DNA of 58,949 nucleotides from IMG/VR virus record IMGVR_UViG_3300032086_003047, positions 1-58,949 of that record. One strand, 5' to 3'. Below are positions 41,578 through 51,900 of this stretch, piece by piece (position 1 is the first letter of the stretch; every line of letters begins with the position of its first letter). The stretch comes from a virus. A model generated the notes under the pieces. The model saw only the letters and a list, made by a program, of their open reading frames with translations. It was not told the origin of the DNA and searched no databases. The translations under genes were made by a program, and so were the position numbers.

Positions 41578-44544
41578 TTATTGATATTCTTCGTATTCTT
41601 CAGATATTTGATCCATTAATTCAATTGATCTATCAGAATCAGTTTCTCTACCTAATATTATAGAGCTTTCATCTTCTCTTATTAGTCTTCTATAATTGTA
41701 GATTTCATTCATTGCTATAGCATAATTGTCATATGGACCATATGTTTTTGATACAGCTTCAGTTGTTTCTCCGTCTTCATTTATTGATATACTTTTAAAA
41801 GTAAGATTAAATAAGCCATCATTATCTCTCTTAATTTCAAAAACTTCATTTGCTTCACCTCCTTCTATAACACTAGACATCTGTATTCTTTGAGGTTTAT
41901 CAGGACTTACTGACATAGTTTGCTTTAAGTTAGACATCTGACGATAAAATACAGGATCATCAAGTCTGGCTATCTCAAGACTGTTTTCATTTTGGAAGTT
42001 TACTTTTGCTTCTAGTAAGTTTAATCTTTCTCTATCAGTTTTTGCATCTTTGTAAGATTTTCTGAAATCTTTTTCATATTCAGCATTATCTTGAATTTTT
42101 CTAGAAATTAAATTATCAACATATGTTTGAGTCTTTATATTTTGTCCAGTTGAAATATTTACTGGTCCTGAATTAAAGTCATATTTTTGAGTTTTTCCAT
42201 CGGCATCAATATAACTTACATTAAAATCAATAGTGCCATCAAATCTTATATCTGAGTATACATCAGGGTTAAGAAGTCGTTTATTCCAATTTGTTTTATT
42301 AGAAGTGAGAGATACTATTTTTGAAGGATCTATACCTATGTTATTTGCTATTTGAGCCTTTAAGTTTTCTTCAGTTATTACTTCACCGTTTTTATCTCTA
42401 ACTACAGCATCAGTAAGTATGCTTTTTGGTGGAAACAATTTATTTAAATCTTCTTCTTCACCTGAGTATAATACTTCAGCATATTGTACATCTGTTCCAG
42501 TAACAACTGCATTAAATGTTTCTCGATATGTGTCAGTGAATTTTCCAACCCCACTAGCAGAATCTTCTGGTTTTTCTTCCCATTTAAGATCATCAACTTT
42601 ATCGTCTAATCTAATTTGTTTAGATACCGTGTTATATTCATCTGCCTTGCTTTGTAGATCTTCCCATGAAGTATTACCTTTTGCATCATATAGATTGCTA
42701 ATTACTTGCCTTGCTTGATTTATTGTCTCTTCACTGTATTTAGACTTATCTGCAAATACTCTGTCAAATGCGTTTAAAACCTGTTCTTTATTATCATATT
42801 GATTTAATGTATTGTTAGTTTTAAAGTCTGCAAGTATTGCATTTCGTGTCCATATTGAATTTTCTCCTGGACTATACTCTTCCCCTATAGTAACTATACC
42901 ATCTTCGTATTGATAATTGCTAGCATCTAAATATGCATTTAACTGATTAGCTTTAGTTAATACTTTACCTTCGCCTTTATAACTTTCTGCTAATTGTTCT
43001 TTAACAGAATTGCCAATCATTAGTTCAGTCATCATTTCAGACATTGGTCCAGTTGGAAGCCACCCTAAACCTTTTTCTATAATAGATATTGCATTAATTA
43101 CCCCATCATAAGTTACTCCACCTTCTGCCCCTAATGCTTCAACTACTTTGTTTCTCATCTGCTCACGTTGTTTTCCTGCAGGCATTCTTTCAATAGCTTT
43201 ATCAATTTCTGTTTTTATAACATCGAGTTCTTCAGTTGTATAAAGCTTATTTAGATCTGTATTTAGTTCGTTAGCATATTCTCCATTTTCTAAAGTTAGT
43301 TTGGAGTCTGTATGAACTTTATCCCATTCTTCTTTATTGCTAACTACTTTTTGTTGTACAGCAAATTCTTTTGTAGTTTGTCTTACTCTTGTATTAAGAT
43401 TATCTACTTGAGTTTTCATTTGAGTAATAGCATCACTTGCAACCTCTAATTCTCTTTGCTGTGCCTTTGTTCTTTCATCTACTGGAATTGCTTCTAACTC
43501 TTTTTTCTTTTCTTTTAAACTACGAAACTGTCTTTGAAGGTCTCTATTAGTTATTGATTTTTCAGCAGCTGAAACACCAACAGTTGCTGCTACATTAGTT
43601 CCTCCAGCGTCTCCAATTTTTACAAATGAGTCTTTACCTTTAGTACCATCGTCAGCATCTTCTACTTTTACTCCAACTCTTTGCAATCCTGTATTTCTAA
43701 AGATATCGTATACATATTGTTTTTTACCCAATAGATACTTATCGTATTCACTATACATAATTGGGTTTCCTTCCGCATCTTTAACTGCATTTCCGTTTTG
43801 ATCTAAACGTACTTCATTTTTTTCTCTACTTAGATTAGCAATACTTCCTGCCCATTGTTCTTGTTCAGCATCATATCTTTTCATTAGTTGCTGACCTGCA
43901 GCATCACCTAAAAACAGATTAAACATTCTTTGAGCTTCTCCATCTATTCTATCAACAGATATTCCCCATCCTTGAGGATCCTGTGTACTATTTTTTGCTA
44001 CATTTTCAAAAAACTTTTGAGTTCTATCAATTACATCTACTCCAGGACTAATATCACCTACACCTAAAAGTCTTACATCTCCTTTATATCCTTTTCCTTG
44101 AATGTATTCTTTTAGTCTTCTGTCTGCTTCATACCATACTTCAGGCATAGATTCTAAAGTCTTACCTTCTGCAATCCAGTCTTCCTTCATTTTTTGAAGC
44201 TCTTGTTGTTTGGCATATGCAGATTGTACTGCAGCAAGGTCTTTGTCTTTTTTAATTTCTCTTTCTAGTGCTGTAAACTCACGGGCAAATTCAGAAGATC
44301 CTATATCTCTACCTACAGAAGCATCTACAAAGTCATCTATTTTTTTCTTTACTGCTTGGGCTTTTTTTGTATCCTCACCCTGTAATGCGTTGAACTCTTT
44401 ATCGGATAATTGATCCATTGCCAATTGTGTAGCATCCCATTTAGCTTGCTTGGACTCTAATGCTTTTTGCATAAAGTCTAAGGGCATAGGAACATATTGA
44501 CTTTGGTATTGAGTTGCTCTAGGTTGATAATATAAATCTGCCAT
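41578..44544 (-). CDS. Coiled-coil virion cargo protein (988 aa)
   Basis: Begins MADLYYQPRATQYQSQYVPM, followed by long helical, charged stretches (FMQKALESKQAKWDATQLAM; KKKELEAIPVDERTKAQQRE). No membrane segment or catalytic motif. The N-terminal 'Y.P....FMQK.L..KQ' pattern is common in crAss-like cargo proteins located between tail and RNA polymerase genes. It is most likely packed in the capsid or tail and ejected with the DNA. The start follows AACTAGTC, as in its neighbours. No alternative role suggested by sequence. Confidence 0.65.
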   Translation of the reverse strand: MADLYYQPRATQYQSQYVPMPLDFMQKALESKQAKWDATQLAMDQLSDKEFNALQGEDTKKAQAVKKKIDDFVDASVGRDIGSSEFAREFTALEREIKKDKDLAAVQSAYAKQQELQKMKEDWIAEGKTLESMPEVWYEADRRLKEYIQGKGYKGDVRLLGVGDISPGVDVIDRTQKFFENVAKNSTQDPQGWGISVDRIDGEAQRMFNLFLGDAAGQQLMKRYDAEQEQWAGSIANLSREKNEVRLDQNGNAVKDAEGNPIMYSEYDKYLLGKKQYVYDIFRNTGLQRVGVKVEDADDGTKGKDSFVKIGDAGGTNVAATVGVSAAEKSITNRDLQRQFRSLKEKKKELEAIPVDERTKAQQRELEVASDAITQMKTQVDNLNTRVRQTTKEFAVQQKVVSNKEEWDKVHTDSKLTLENGEYANELNTDLNKLYTTEELDVIKTEIDKAIERMPAGKQREQMRNKVVEALGAEGGVTYDGVINAISIIEKGLGWLPTGPMSEMMTELMIGNSVKEQLAESYKGEGKVLTKANQLNAYLDASNYQYEDGIVTIGEEYSPGENSIWTRNAILADFKTNNTLNQYDNKEQVLNAFDRVFADKSKYSEETINQARQVISNLYDAKGNTSWEDLQSKADEYNTVSKQIRLDDKVDDLKWEEKPEDSASGVGKFTDTYRETFNAVVTGTDVQYAEVLYSGEEEDLNKLFPPKSILTDAVVRDKNGEVITEENLKAQIANNIGIDPSKIVSLTSNKTNWNKRLLNPDVYSDIRFDGTIDFNVSYIDADGKTQKYDFNSGPVNISTGQNIKTQTYVDNLISRKIQDNAEYEKDFRKSYKDAKTDRERLNLLEAKVNFQNENSLEIARLDDPVFYRQMSNLKQTMSVSPDKPQRIQMSSVIEGGEANEVFEIKRDNDGLFNLTFKSISINEDGETTEAVSKTYGPYDNYAIAMNEIYNYRRLIREDESSIILGRETDSDRSIELMDQISEEYEEYQ

Positions 44545-44553
44545 GACTAGTTG

Positions 44554-46227
44554 TTAAATTTTTGGAACAATTGTTATGCTTCCGTCAGCATTTCTTTTGA
44601 ATGTATAGTTTTCAGTACCTAGCATGTTTGCAATCTGAGCTTCCATTGCCATGGTTTTCTTATCTCTTCTCATGCCAGCATATGTACCACCTAAATTTGT
44701 AAGATGTGTACTAATTGCCATTTGTCGCATATCTTCTGCTTGACGATCCATTTCTTGAGCTCTTAGGTTGTATCGTTCAGCTTCTGCTTCTGATGTAGCA
44801 TTTGCCGCATCTATTCTGAATTTCTGTGCTGCTTTTTCATTTGCTATTGCAGTTCTCATTGCAGTGCTTGATGCAATCTGTGCAGATAGTGAAGCATTAG
44901 GATTAGCTCTGGATAGTGCTCTTGTAGCAAGATCTCCTTGTGCGATTGCTTTATCGTATATAGTAGGATCAAATTCTAAAGTTCTTGCAGTAACTGTACC
45001 TCTTGGAGCAGGTTTTTTCATAGCGTATGCTAATCCAGATATATCACCTGCTGATTGAGCCAAACCTCCCATTATATCACCAGCACTTAGTTTTCCTTCG
45101 AATGTATCTCCTTCAGGATCTGTAGGGTCTTTAGGTTCCAGCCCTTCTTCTTCTGTTTTTTCTGCGTCTTGATAAGCTTTAAGAAAATCAAGTTCTTCTT
45201 GAGTAGTAAAATTATTTGCATTTAGAAAATAGTTATCTTCAAGATTAGCATCAAGAGAATAATCTTCTTCATTTATTGGACCATATGGTTGAAACGTTCT
45301 AGGTACATATCCATATGGTGCTGGGATGTCTGGTGCATTAAGTTCTATATCAAATTCTCCACCATTATAGTATCTCTTCCTCATGTCTCCACCATATTTC
45401 ATTTCATTCATGTCTCCACCGTATCCCCAAGTAGCCCTAGCATATGCTCTGAAATGAGGATTATTTTTTAGGTTTTGTGCATGCCTTGAATAAAATGCAT
45501 CTTTAGCATCTTTGTCTTTAGGTTTGTTTTTTAAATTAGGATCACCAAAATATTTTACTGTACCATCAGGTCCAGTTACTTTATGAGTTTTACCTTTTCG
45601 TTCATTTGATTTTGTAACTACATAACCTCCTTTTCCATACATGTATCCTCCATCCATGTAACTATTTACATACTCATCAGCAGCTTCTTTAGACATATGA
45701 GATTCTGCTCTAGCTCTTAAAACTTCTTTTGGTATCTTACCTCCATACGCATACATATCTCCACCATACCCCATACTAGAATTATCCATCATTCCTCCAT
45801 ATGCGTTTTTAGATCTTTCTAACGCTTCATCTGTAGGAGCACCTTTACTACCAGGACTTCTCATTGTCTCTCCTGAACCAGCTGCTATTCTTTTTCTTTT
45901 TGCGTGTATGTTTGCCCACAATCCTCCGTTTTTATATTCTGTAGTATCACCGTGGTACGCACCAGGCATCATAGAACCATCTGGCATTTGATGCATTGGC
46001 ATTTGATCTCCCATCATTTCAGGAGCTTGTGGCTCATTATATCCTAAAGAATTTAATGTGTCCATTGCATCTCTAGCCATTTGTTCACGTTCCATTTCTT
46101 GCTGTTCTTTTAAAGCTTGTAGCTCTCTATTCATAGCTGTTTTAGAAGCATTGTCATCTGGACGATTCCCATACTTTTTGATTATTGCTTTTGCTTGATC
46201 TGCAAACGATGTAACTCTTTTAGCCAT
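44554..46227 (-). CDS. YGG-repeat virion protein with phage peptide modules (557 aa)
   Basis: A glycine/tyrosine/methionine-rich protein. Residues 101-132 (GGLWANIHAKRKRI, then GSKGAPT) form a module that I know from many unrelated phage proteins. Residues 216-267 (KVTGPDGTVKYFGDP, then FYSRHAQNL, then ARATW) are a second such module, like 'VKFGDP...fraRH...W'. Between and after them lie YGG motifs (143, 154, 161 and further). The C-terminal third is alanine-rich and helical. Located among cargo genes, so a packaged virion protein is likely. The biochemical role of these modules is unknown to me. Confidence 0.65.
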   Translation of the reverse strand: MAKRVTSFADQAKAIIKKYGNRPDDNASKTAMNRELQALKEQQEMEREQMARDAMDTLNSLGYNEPQAPEMMGDQMPMHQMPDGSMMPGAYHGDTTEYKNGGLWANIHAKRKRIAAGSGETMRSPGSKGAPTDEALERSKNAYGGMMDNSSMGYGGDMYAYGGKIPKEVLRARAESHMSKEAADEYVNSYMDGGYMYGKGGYVVTKSNERKGKTHKVTGPDGTVKYFGDPNLKNKPKDKDAKDAFYSRHAQNLKNNPHFRAYARATWGYGGDMNEMKYGGDMRKRYYNGGEFDIELNAPDIPAPYGYVPRTFQPYGPINEEDYSLDANLEDNYFLNANNFTTQEELDFLKAYQDAEKTEEEGLEPKDPTDPEGDTFEGKLSAGDIMGGLAQSAGDISGLAYAMKKPAPRGTVTARTLEFDPTIYDKAIAQGDLATRALSRANPNASLSAQIASSTAMRTAIANEKAAQKFRIDAANATSEAEAERYNLRAQEMDRQAEDMRQMAISTHLTNLGGTYAGMRRDKKTMAMEAQIANMLGTENYTFKRNADGSITIVPKI

Positions 46228-46229
46228 AA

Positions 46230-48935
46230 TTACTTCTTTTTAGAATTTATGTAAGGTATTCTATCTGAGAATATGTAAGATTCGCCATCGGGTGTATCCC
46301 ATCTTATTTCACCATCCTCTACTTCATTGTTTGTATCTCCTAGTGGAATTCCGCCCGTTTCATGTCTATTGCCATTGTACTCTGTTAAGTCTCCTCCTGC
46401 TTGATACATTTTATCCATTTTACCACCATAGGCAAAACCAGAACTATATCGTCCACCTTCAGCTTCAATTTTTCTTGTTTTTGTAAACATGTCGCCTAAC
46501 GGATTAATGAATTTTCTTTCACCTGTAGTTAGATTTGTTCGAGTAGATCTTCCTGCATTTCTTTGAGGATTGTATACTCTTTCCATGTATCCTTGTAAAT
46601 ATTCTGGATCATAGTTTACATGTGACTGTACCCCAGGTGTATTTACTGGTAAAGGTTGAGGAGCCATCATTGGCATTTGTTTTAATGGATCTCCATAGTA
46701 ATCCATATCTCCACCATAAGCCATTTGAATGTTGGGTATAATACCCGTGCTTTCTGATTCTGGAATATACATTTCAGGTGCAGGAGGTGTTTTTCGAGGA
46801 GTAATCATAACTGGAGGTAACTCTTGAGTTTGAAATCCAGGATACTTAGACATATCAACGTATTTTCTTTTTTCTTTATACGCATCAAATTCTGATTCAA
46901 TCTGAGATAATTTCTCTGGATTTATATCAGGTGATAGTTCTTTGTATTTTTTCTTGAATTCAAAATGATGATGAGGTGCAGTTCCTTTACTTCCTACTTT
47001 CTTTCTTTTTGCTGCAGATGTTTCATCTAAGTACTTTACACCAAAATCACTCATCCATTTTTTACCTTGATCAGTATTTACCCAATCTATAAATCCTTTA
47101 CTATCTTCTTTAGCAGATACGTCAAAAGCTTTACCTACATTATGCTTAGATCCTTTTTTGTATACTTTATCTTTTTTTCCTCTAAGCATTGAAGTTAATA
47201 CAGCTGGATCTCCCTGATAACCATAATCTCCAATTGAACTTAAAGCCGTAAATGCTTCTTTTCCTAAGTAAGGTTTACTTACACCTCTAAGCTTCATGCC
47301 TAATATGAAATCTCTGATTCGTCCTGGATTTTCATTCATAGGTCCACCATTTGCATATAGATTGCCTCCATATGCACCATAGTTAAATTGTGTTGTATCT
47401 GTAGGCATTGGTATATCTTTTCCTTTGTCTTTGTATAATCCATAGAAGTCATCTCCTGCACCTGCCCATCCTAAAGCAAGATTGCTTGCTAGACCCATAG
47501 CTTTGTCACCTGCTGTTTTTCTTGGATCTGAAACTACTTCCATTTTCCCTGCCATTGGATCAGCTATATACGATAAAGCGTCACCAGCTGGTCCTCCCAT
47601 TTGTTCTCCTGCTTTTTTAGCTCCTTTTCCAATAGCAGCAAATCCTTGTACAGCTTGACCCCAACCAGGAATTGCTCCCATTGCACTAACTACTGCATCT
47701 TTACCTGCTTCATACTGACTCATTGTTTTTCGTTGTTCTTCAGTAAGATCAGTTCTTTGTTGTTCAGGTAGTGCACTTGACGCTATATTTGCAGCCATCG
47801 CACCATATCCTAATGCATCGCTTCCTGACATTTTATTTTCGTCTGTGTTACCATAATCGTCAGCATAATAACTCATATCAAGTTCTGGTGCTTCACCATA
47901 ATTTGTGGCAAGTGTACCAGTTGGTGTTTGATAATAATTTGTAGGAATAGCAGTTAGTTCGCCACCGTATGCATTCCACTTAGATGCATTGCGTGCAAAG
48001 TTTGCTTGTTTTCTTGTAGCAGGTGAATAAGTTCCTTCTTTAGCACTAAGAACTTTAGATGCAAATTCTTGAACTCCCATTCCTGCCGCATTAGCTTTAG
48101 CTGTAAACTTACCACGATTCTCAGGCTTAATACGTATCTTTCCACCATATGCAAATGGTGATTGATCCATTAGTACTTTATCAGCCCATTGTTGTTTTGG
48201 TGCAGTCATTTCATCTACTGTTGTTGCACCTTGAACTTCTTCAGCTGCTTCAATATCATATCTTTCAGGATCTCCAGCAACTGCACCTCTTTGTTCTGCA
48301 ACACCTTGTTCCCAAGGAATAGTAATCCTACCTTCATCAAAAGCTTTCTTATATGCATCATATGCTATTTGACCGCTTTGTCTGTAATCAAACATGCCAG
48401 GTCTTCCAGGTACTGGAAATTGCATTTCGAATGTTCTTCTACCTGTTCGATCTATATCTACTTTTTCAGGTGACCATTCAAAGCTACCATATCTTGTTGA
48501 TGCATGCTGTGGACCTAATAATTGTTGTCTTAGTGGCGTACTCAAACCTTCTTTAGCTCCTGCTAATCCTATTTGAAAATCATTAAGGTTTTTTGTTAGT
48601 GGTGCAACATTTTCACTCATCCATTCTAAAGACGTGTAGTAATCTTCAGGATCATATCCTTCTCTTTCAGCAAAGCTTGCAAATTCTTCAGGTGTTAGTT
48701 CTGTGTCTCTTTTTCCTACCTGATAATACGGAAGCCCTGTGTTTTCAATACCTGCCTGCTCATACAATCCCAAGTTCTGTATTTCTTGCCCTCTTTTGAT
48801 TATATCCATTCTTCTTTGATATTCATCATAATCAAAGTCTTCTGGTGCTGCTATTTGAGCAGTTCTATAATCAGTTATACTATCTGGTTGATAAGCACTT
48901 AAGGAGAGTATTCTATATTTATCGTTCTCAGGCAT
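46230..48935 (-). CDS. YGG-repeat virion protein with M15 peptidase domain (901 aa)
   Basis: Contains a likely peptidoglycan-cutting domain of the M15 (VanX/D-Ala-D-Ala) type: KKGSKH598NVGKAFD605V and APH655HHFEF, giving the zinc triad H598, D605 and one of H655-657. Residues 265-320 (KIRIKPENRGKFTAKA, ending RKQANFARNASKW) form another widespread phage module. YGG motifs recur (FAYGGKI, NAYGGEL, GAYGGNL, MAYGGDM). The C-terminus (HETGGIPLG, EVEDGEIRW) is a known terminal module of Bacteroidota phage virion proteins. It probably opens the cell wall during entry. Next gene starts 2 bases after it. Confidence 0.7.
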   Translation of the reverse strand: MPENDKYRILSLSAYQPDSITDYRTAQIAAPEDFDYDEYQRRMDIIKRGQEIQNLGLYEQAGIENTGLPYYQVGKRDTELTPEEFASFAEREGYDPEDYYTSLEWMSENVAPLTKNLNDFQIGLAGAKEGLSTPLRQQLLGPQHASTRYGSFEWSPEKVDIDRTGRRTFEMQFPVPGRPGMFDYRQSGQIAYDAYKKAFDEGRITIPWEQGVAEQRGAVAGDPERYDIEAAEEVQGATTVDEMTAPKQQWADKVLMDQSPFAYGGKIRIKPENRGKFTAKANAAGMGVQEFASKVLSAKEGTYSPATRKQANFARNASKWNAYGGELTAIPTNYYQTPTGTLATNYGEAPELDMSYYADDYGNTDENKMSGSDALGYGAMAANIASSALPEQQRTDLTEEQRKTMSQYEAGKDAVVSAMGAIPGWGQAVQGFAAIGKGAKKAGEQMGGPAGDALSYIADPMAGKMEVVSDPRKTAGDKAMGLASNLALGWAGAGDDFYGLYKDKGKDIPMPTDTTQFNYGAYGGNLYANGGPMNENPGRIRDFILGMKLRGVSKPYLGKEAFTALSSIGDYGYQGDPAVLTSMLRGKKDKVYKKGSKHNVGKAFDVSAKEDSKGFIDWVNTDQGKKWMSDFGVKYLDETSAAKRKKVGSKGTAPHHHFEFKKKYKELSPDINPEKLSQIESEFDAYKEKRKYVDMSKYPGFQTQELPPVMITPRKTPPAPEMYIPESESTGIIPNIQMAYGGDMDYYGDPLKQMPMMAPQPLPVNTPGVQSHVNYDPEYLQGYMERVYNPQRNAGRSTRTNLTTGERKFINPLGDMFTKTRKIEAEGGRYSSGFAYGGKMDKMYQAGGDLTEYNGNRHETGGIPLGDTNNEVEDGEIRWDTPDGESYIFSDRIPYINSKKK

Positions 48936-48994
48936 GGCTATAATTTTATAAAAATAATTGATAATCTAACATCGTTCAAATAATTTATCTAACG

Positions 48995-51900
48995 TTACAT
49001 ATTAGCTGGTCTAAAACTTACTTCAATATCGTGTAATACGAGTCTTCTATTATTCGCATTATTCTCAAACTCAAGCTCTAAGAATATGTACGAATCTCTC
49101 ATTCTTGGCTTTGGAGATGCAGCTGGGTCTGTTGCATCTCTAGGTATAGTTGATCTGTACTTACGCATTCTTCGTATTACATTTGTTCCAAGCGTAAGTG
49201 GTATTATTCCAGTATCTTGATAGTCATTGTAGAATCGCATTTGTTTTAATGCTTCATTTGGTGCATCAATGTCATCTATTGATATCTCTGCATTGTACTC
49301 TATGTTATCGAATACTTTGATAATGTCAGCTCCAGGTGCAAGTATTAAAGTTATTTTCGAGTTGTAATAGTCATTATAGAACTTTCCATAATCATCTACA
49401 TCGTGTTCAAATACTTCACCGTCGTTTGTGAATGAGTTTACAGATAATAATCTCCTGCCCGTGTGCAGGTAGATATTTGGTTTGTAATCATGAAAGGATT
49501 CAAATGCATTCATCATTTCATTGTACGATAGAGTAAATCCATTTAGGAATGTATTGTTTCCAAATTTATCTACAATAGGTTGGAGATTAGGATCAGTTGA
49601 TGGAACTAATGGAGGATCTGGAGCAGTAAATGCTGTAGTTACTCTGTAGTATATTCCACCAAAGAATATGATATCTCCTACTTCATATGTTTTATTGGCT
49701 ATGGTTGAATCATAGATTTTATAGTTCAGGAATGTCATTAGCACTCTATTGTGCCTTCTATCGTACATTCCATGTACGCCTAGATTCTTAAGTGTAACAT
49801 CATTCTCTTCAAGACTCCCGTCTATTTTACCAAAGAATGCAGATAGTCCTTTTATGTCACTTATTGGTTGCATTCCTTCAGAAAGTCTGAACATTTTCTT
49901 TAATCTATCATCGTAGTGGTAAATACTTCCGCCAGATGTAACTACTGAATGTTGATGTATACTTCCAGTCTCCGTAGTCATGTAGCTGTAATCACTTATT
50001 ACTTCACCTGTACCCAATACGATTTCTACTCCTGATTCGGATACCTGAGTTACACGATCGTTTATTGCAGCAACACCTACAGCTGAATCCTGGTAGAAGA
50101 AAACATTACTTCTTAGGTTGACTATTTTATTGATTTGACCATGAATTCCTTCTACAGGTAGTTCATTTAACGGCAAGAATATTTTCCAGTTATCTATTAG
50201 CTCACCATCTACTTTTGCGTTAGATACCTTAATAGTAAATCTTTGTTCTTCTGAAAGATTGACTAATGCGTCTTTTGCAAAGAATTGAGTCTTTACGTTA
50301 TTTTCTTGATTGTAAGCATAGAGTATCTTATAATCTTCAAATTGATATGCTCCCATATCAGGCGTAACATTATCTCTATCTGTAGAAAAATGCTTCCCAA
50401 ATCGTAATTCAGTATTGATGCTACTTTCACACGGATACATAAGACCAACTGCAAGTTTTGAATTAGCAGGACCATCATATGGATTTACTTGACTCCAGTA
50501 TTGAGTTATGTATTCTTCATCGTAATAGGTTACGAACATGTCTCCACCAAATACTTTGAAGGTAAAATTAGAACCAAGGCTTGATACTTCAGCTGTTGCT
50601 TGGAAATGACCTGTAGATATGTATACAGATTTACTTCTATCTATGTACGCATCCCCACCATATTGCTTTAGTAGAAATCTGTTATAAGATGCTTCTTTAA
50701 ACTTTAGAAAGTTATCACTTCTTCCTGCAGTAGTACCACCTGTTAGATTAAGAAATTCTTGTTTTCCGTCAATTGGAAGACTTGCTCCAGCTGTATCATA
50801 GAACATTCCTGATACAGAACCTGTTGGATATTGTGCAGCATCCCACCAATTATCAGGAATAAGACCTGTACTACTACCATCAGTATTCAATACTAATAAT
50901 TGTTTAGTGTTACCCATCCCCAAAGGAACATTAGTTCCAGAACCAGATTTTCTTGAATATGATGCATTGATCAGAAAGTTCTGACCATTTACTCTACCTC
51001 CAGCATTATCAAATGCGGGATTAGTTGTTCCAATTGATTGAGCTGCAGTCATTTGTATTTCTGCGTCAATTAAGAATTTTTGATAACCGTCTGGATTATT
51101 TGTTGGATATACAGCACTATTTATTAATGTAGCTGGGGCATATTCTCTCATCTTATACCATGCTCCCATACTTTTATTACCAAAATCATCATAGAATACT
51201 TCTGCGTATCCATTATAATAACCCGTAGTTTGTATGTAATCTCTTCTTCTAAATTTATAGTTTGAAGCTAATCTAAATGGACCAAGTGGAGAACAGAATG
51301 TAGCAAGTGATCTACTATGACTGTCATCGCTTAAAGGTGTTCCTGCTGAATGCCAATCTGTAAATCCAGGTCTATCCATTAATGTAATACAAGGTTCACC
51401 ACTACCGTCTATATCAATATTGGTTGATTTAACATCTTGACTGTATTGTGCATTAAATACACTTGTTAATGAATTACCATTGTCTTCATGATTAAAATGC
51501 ATTACCAATCCAGTACCCAATCTTGTTTTATCTTCCTCTTCTCTTTGAACTCGTACAATAGAGAACCCAGATATCTTATCAGCAATGCTTGATATGTCTA
51601 CTGAAAACTCTATCCCTAATGAAAATAGATTAGATACTCCCGAATTAAAGTTTATAAGCTTATAAGTATTTGTTATCCCTGATGTAGCATCATCTGTAGT
51701 ATCAAATATTTCAGGGAACTTAATATCACCTATCCATTTTACAAAGCTTGGATTACCTTTGAGATCATAGAACGTAATTCCAAATCTATATACTTCACCA
51801 CGAGCGTATCCTCTTAAGACTCCATTTATTTTTGCAGAAGCCATGTTTTTAATTTCTCCCCCTCTTGGATACTCTACATTACTTCCATCTAAGTTTTTAT

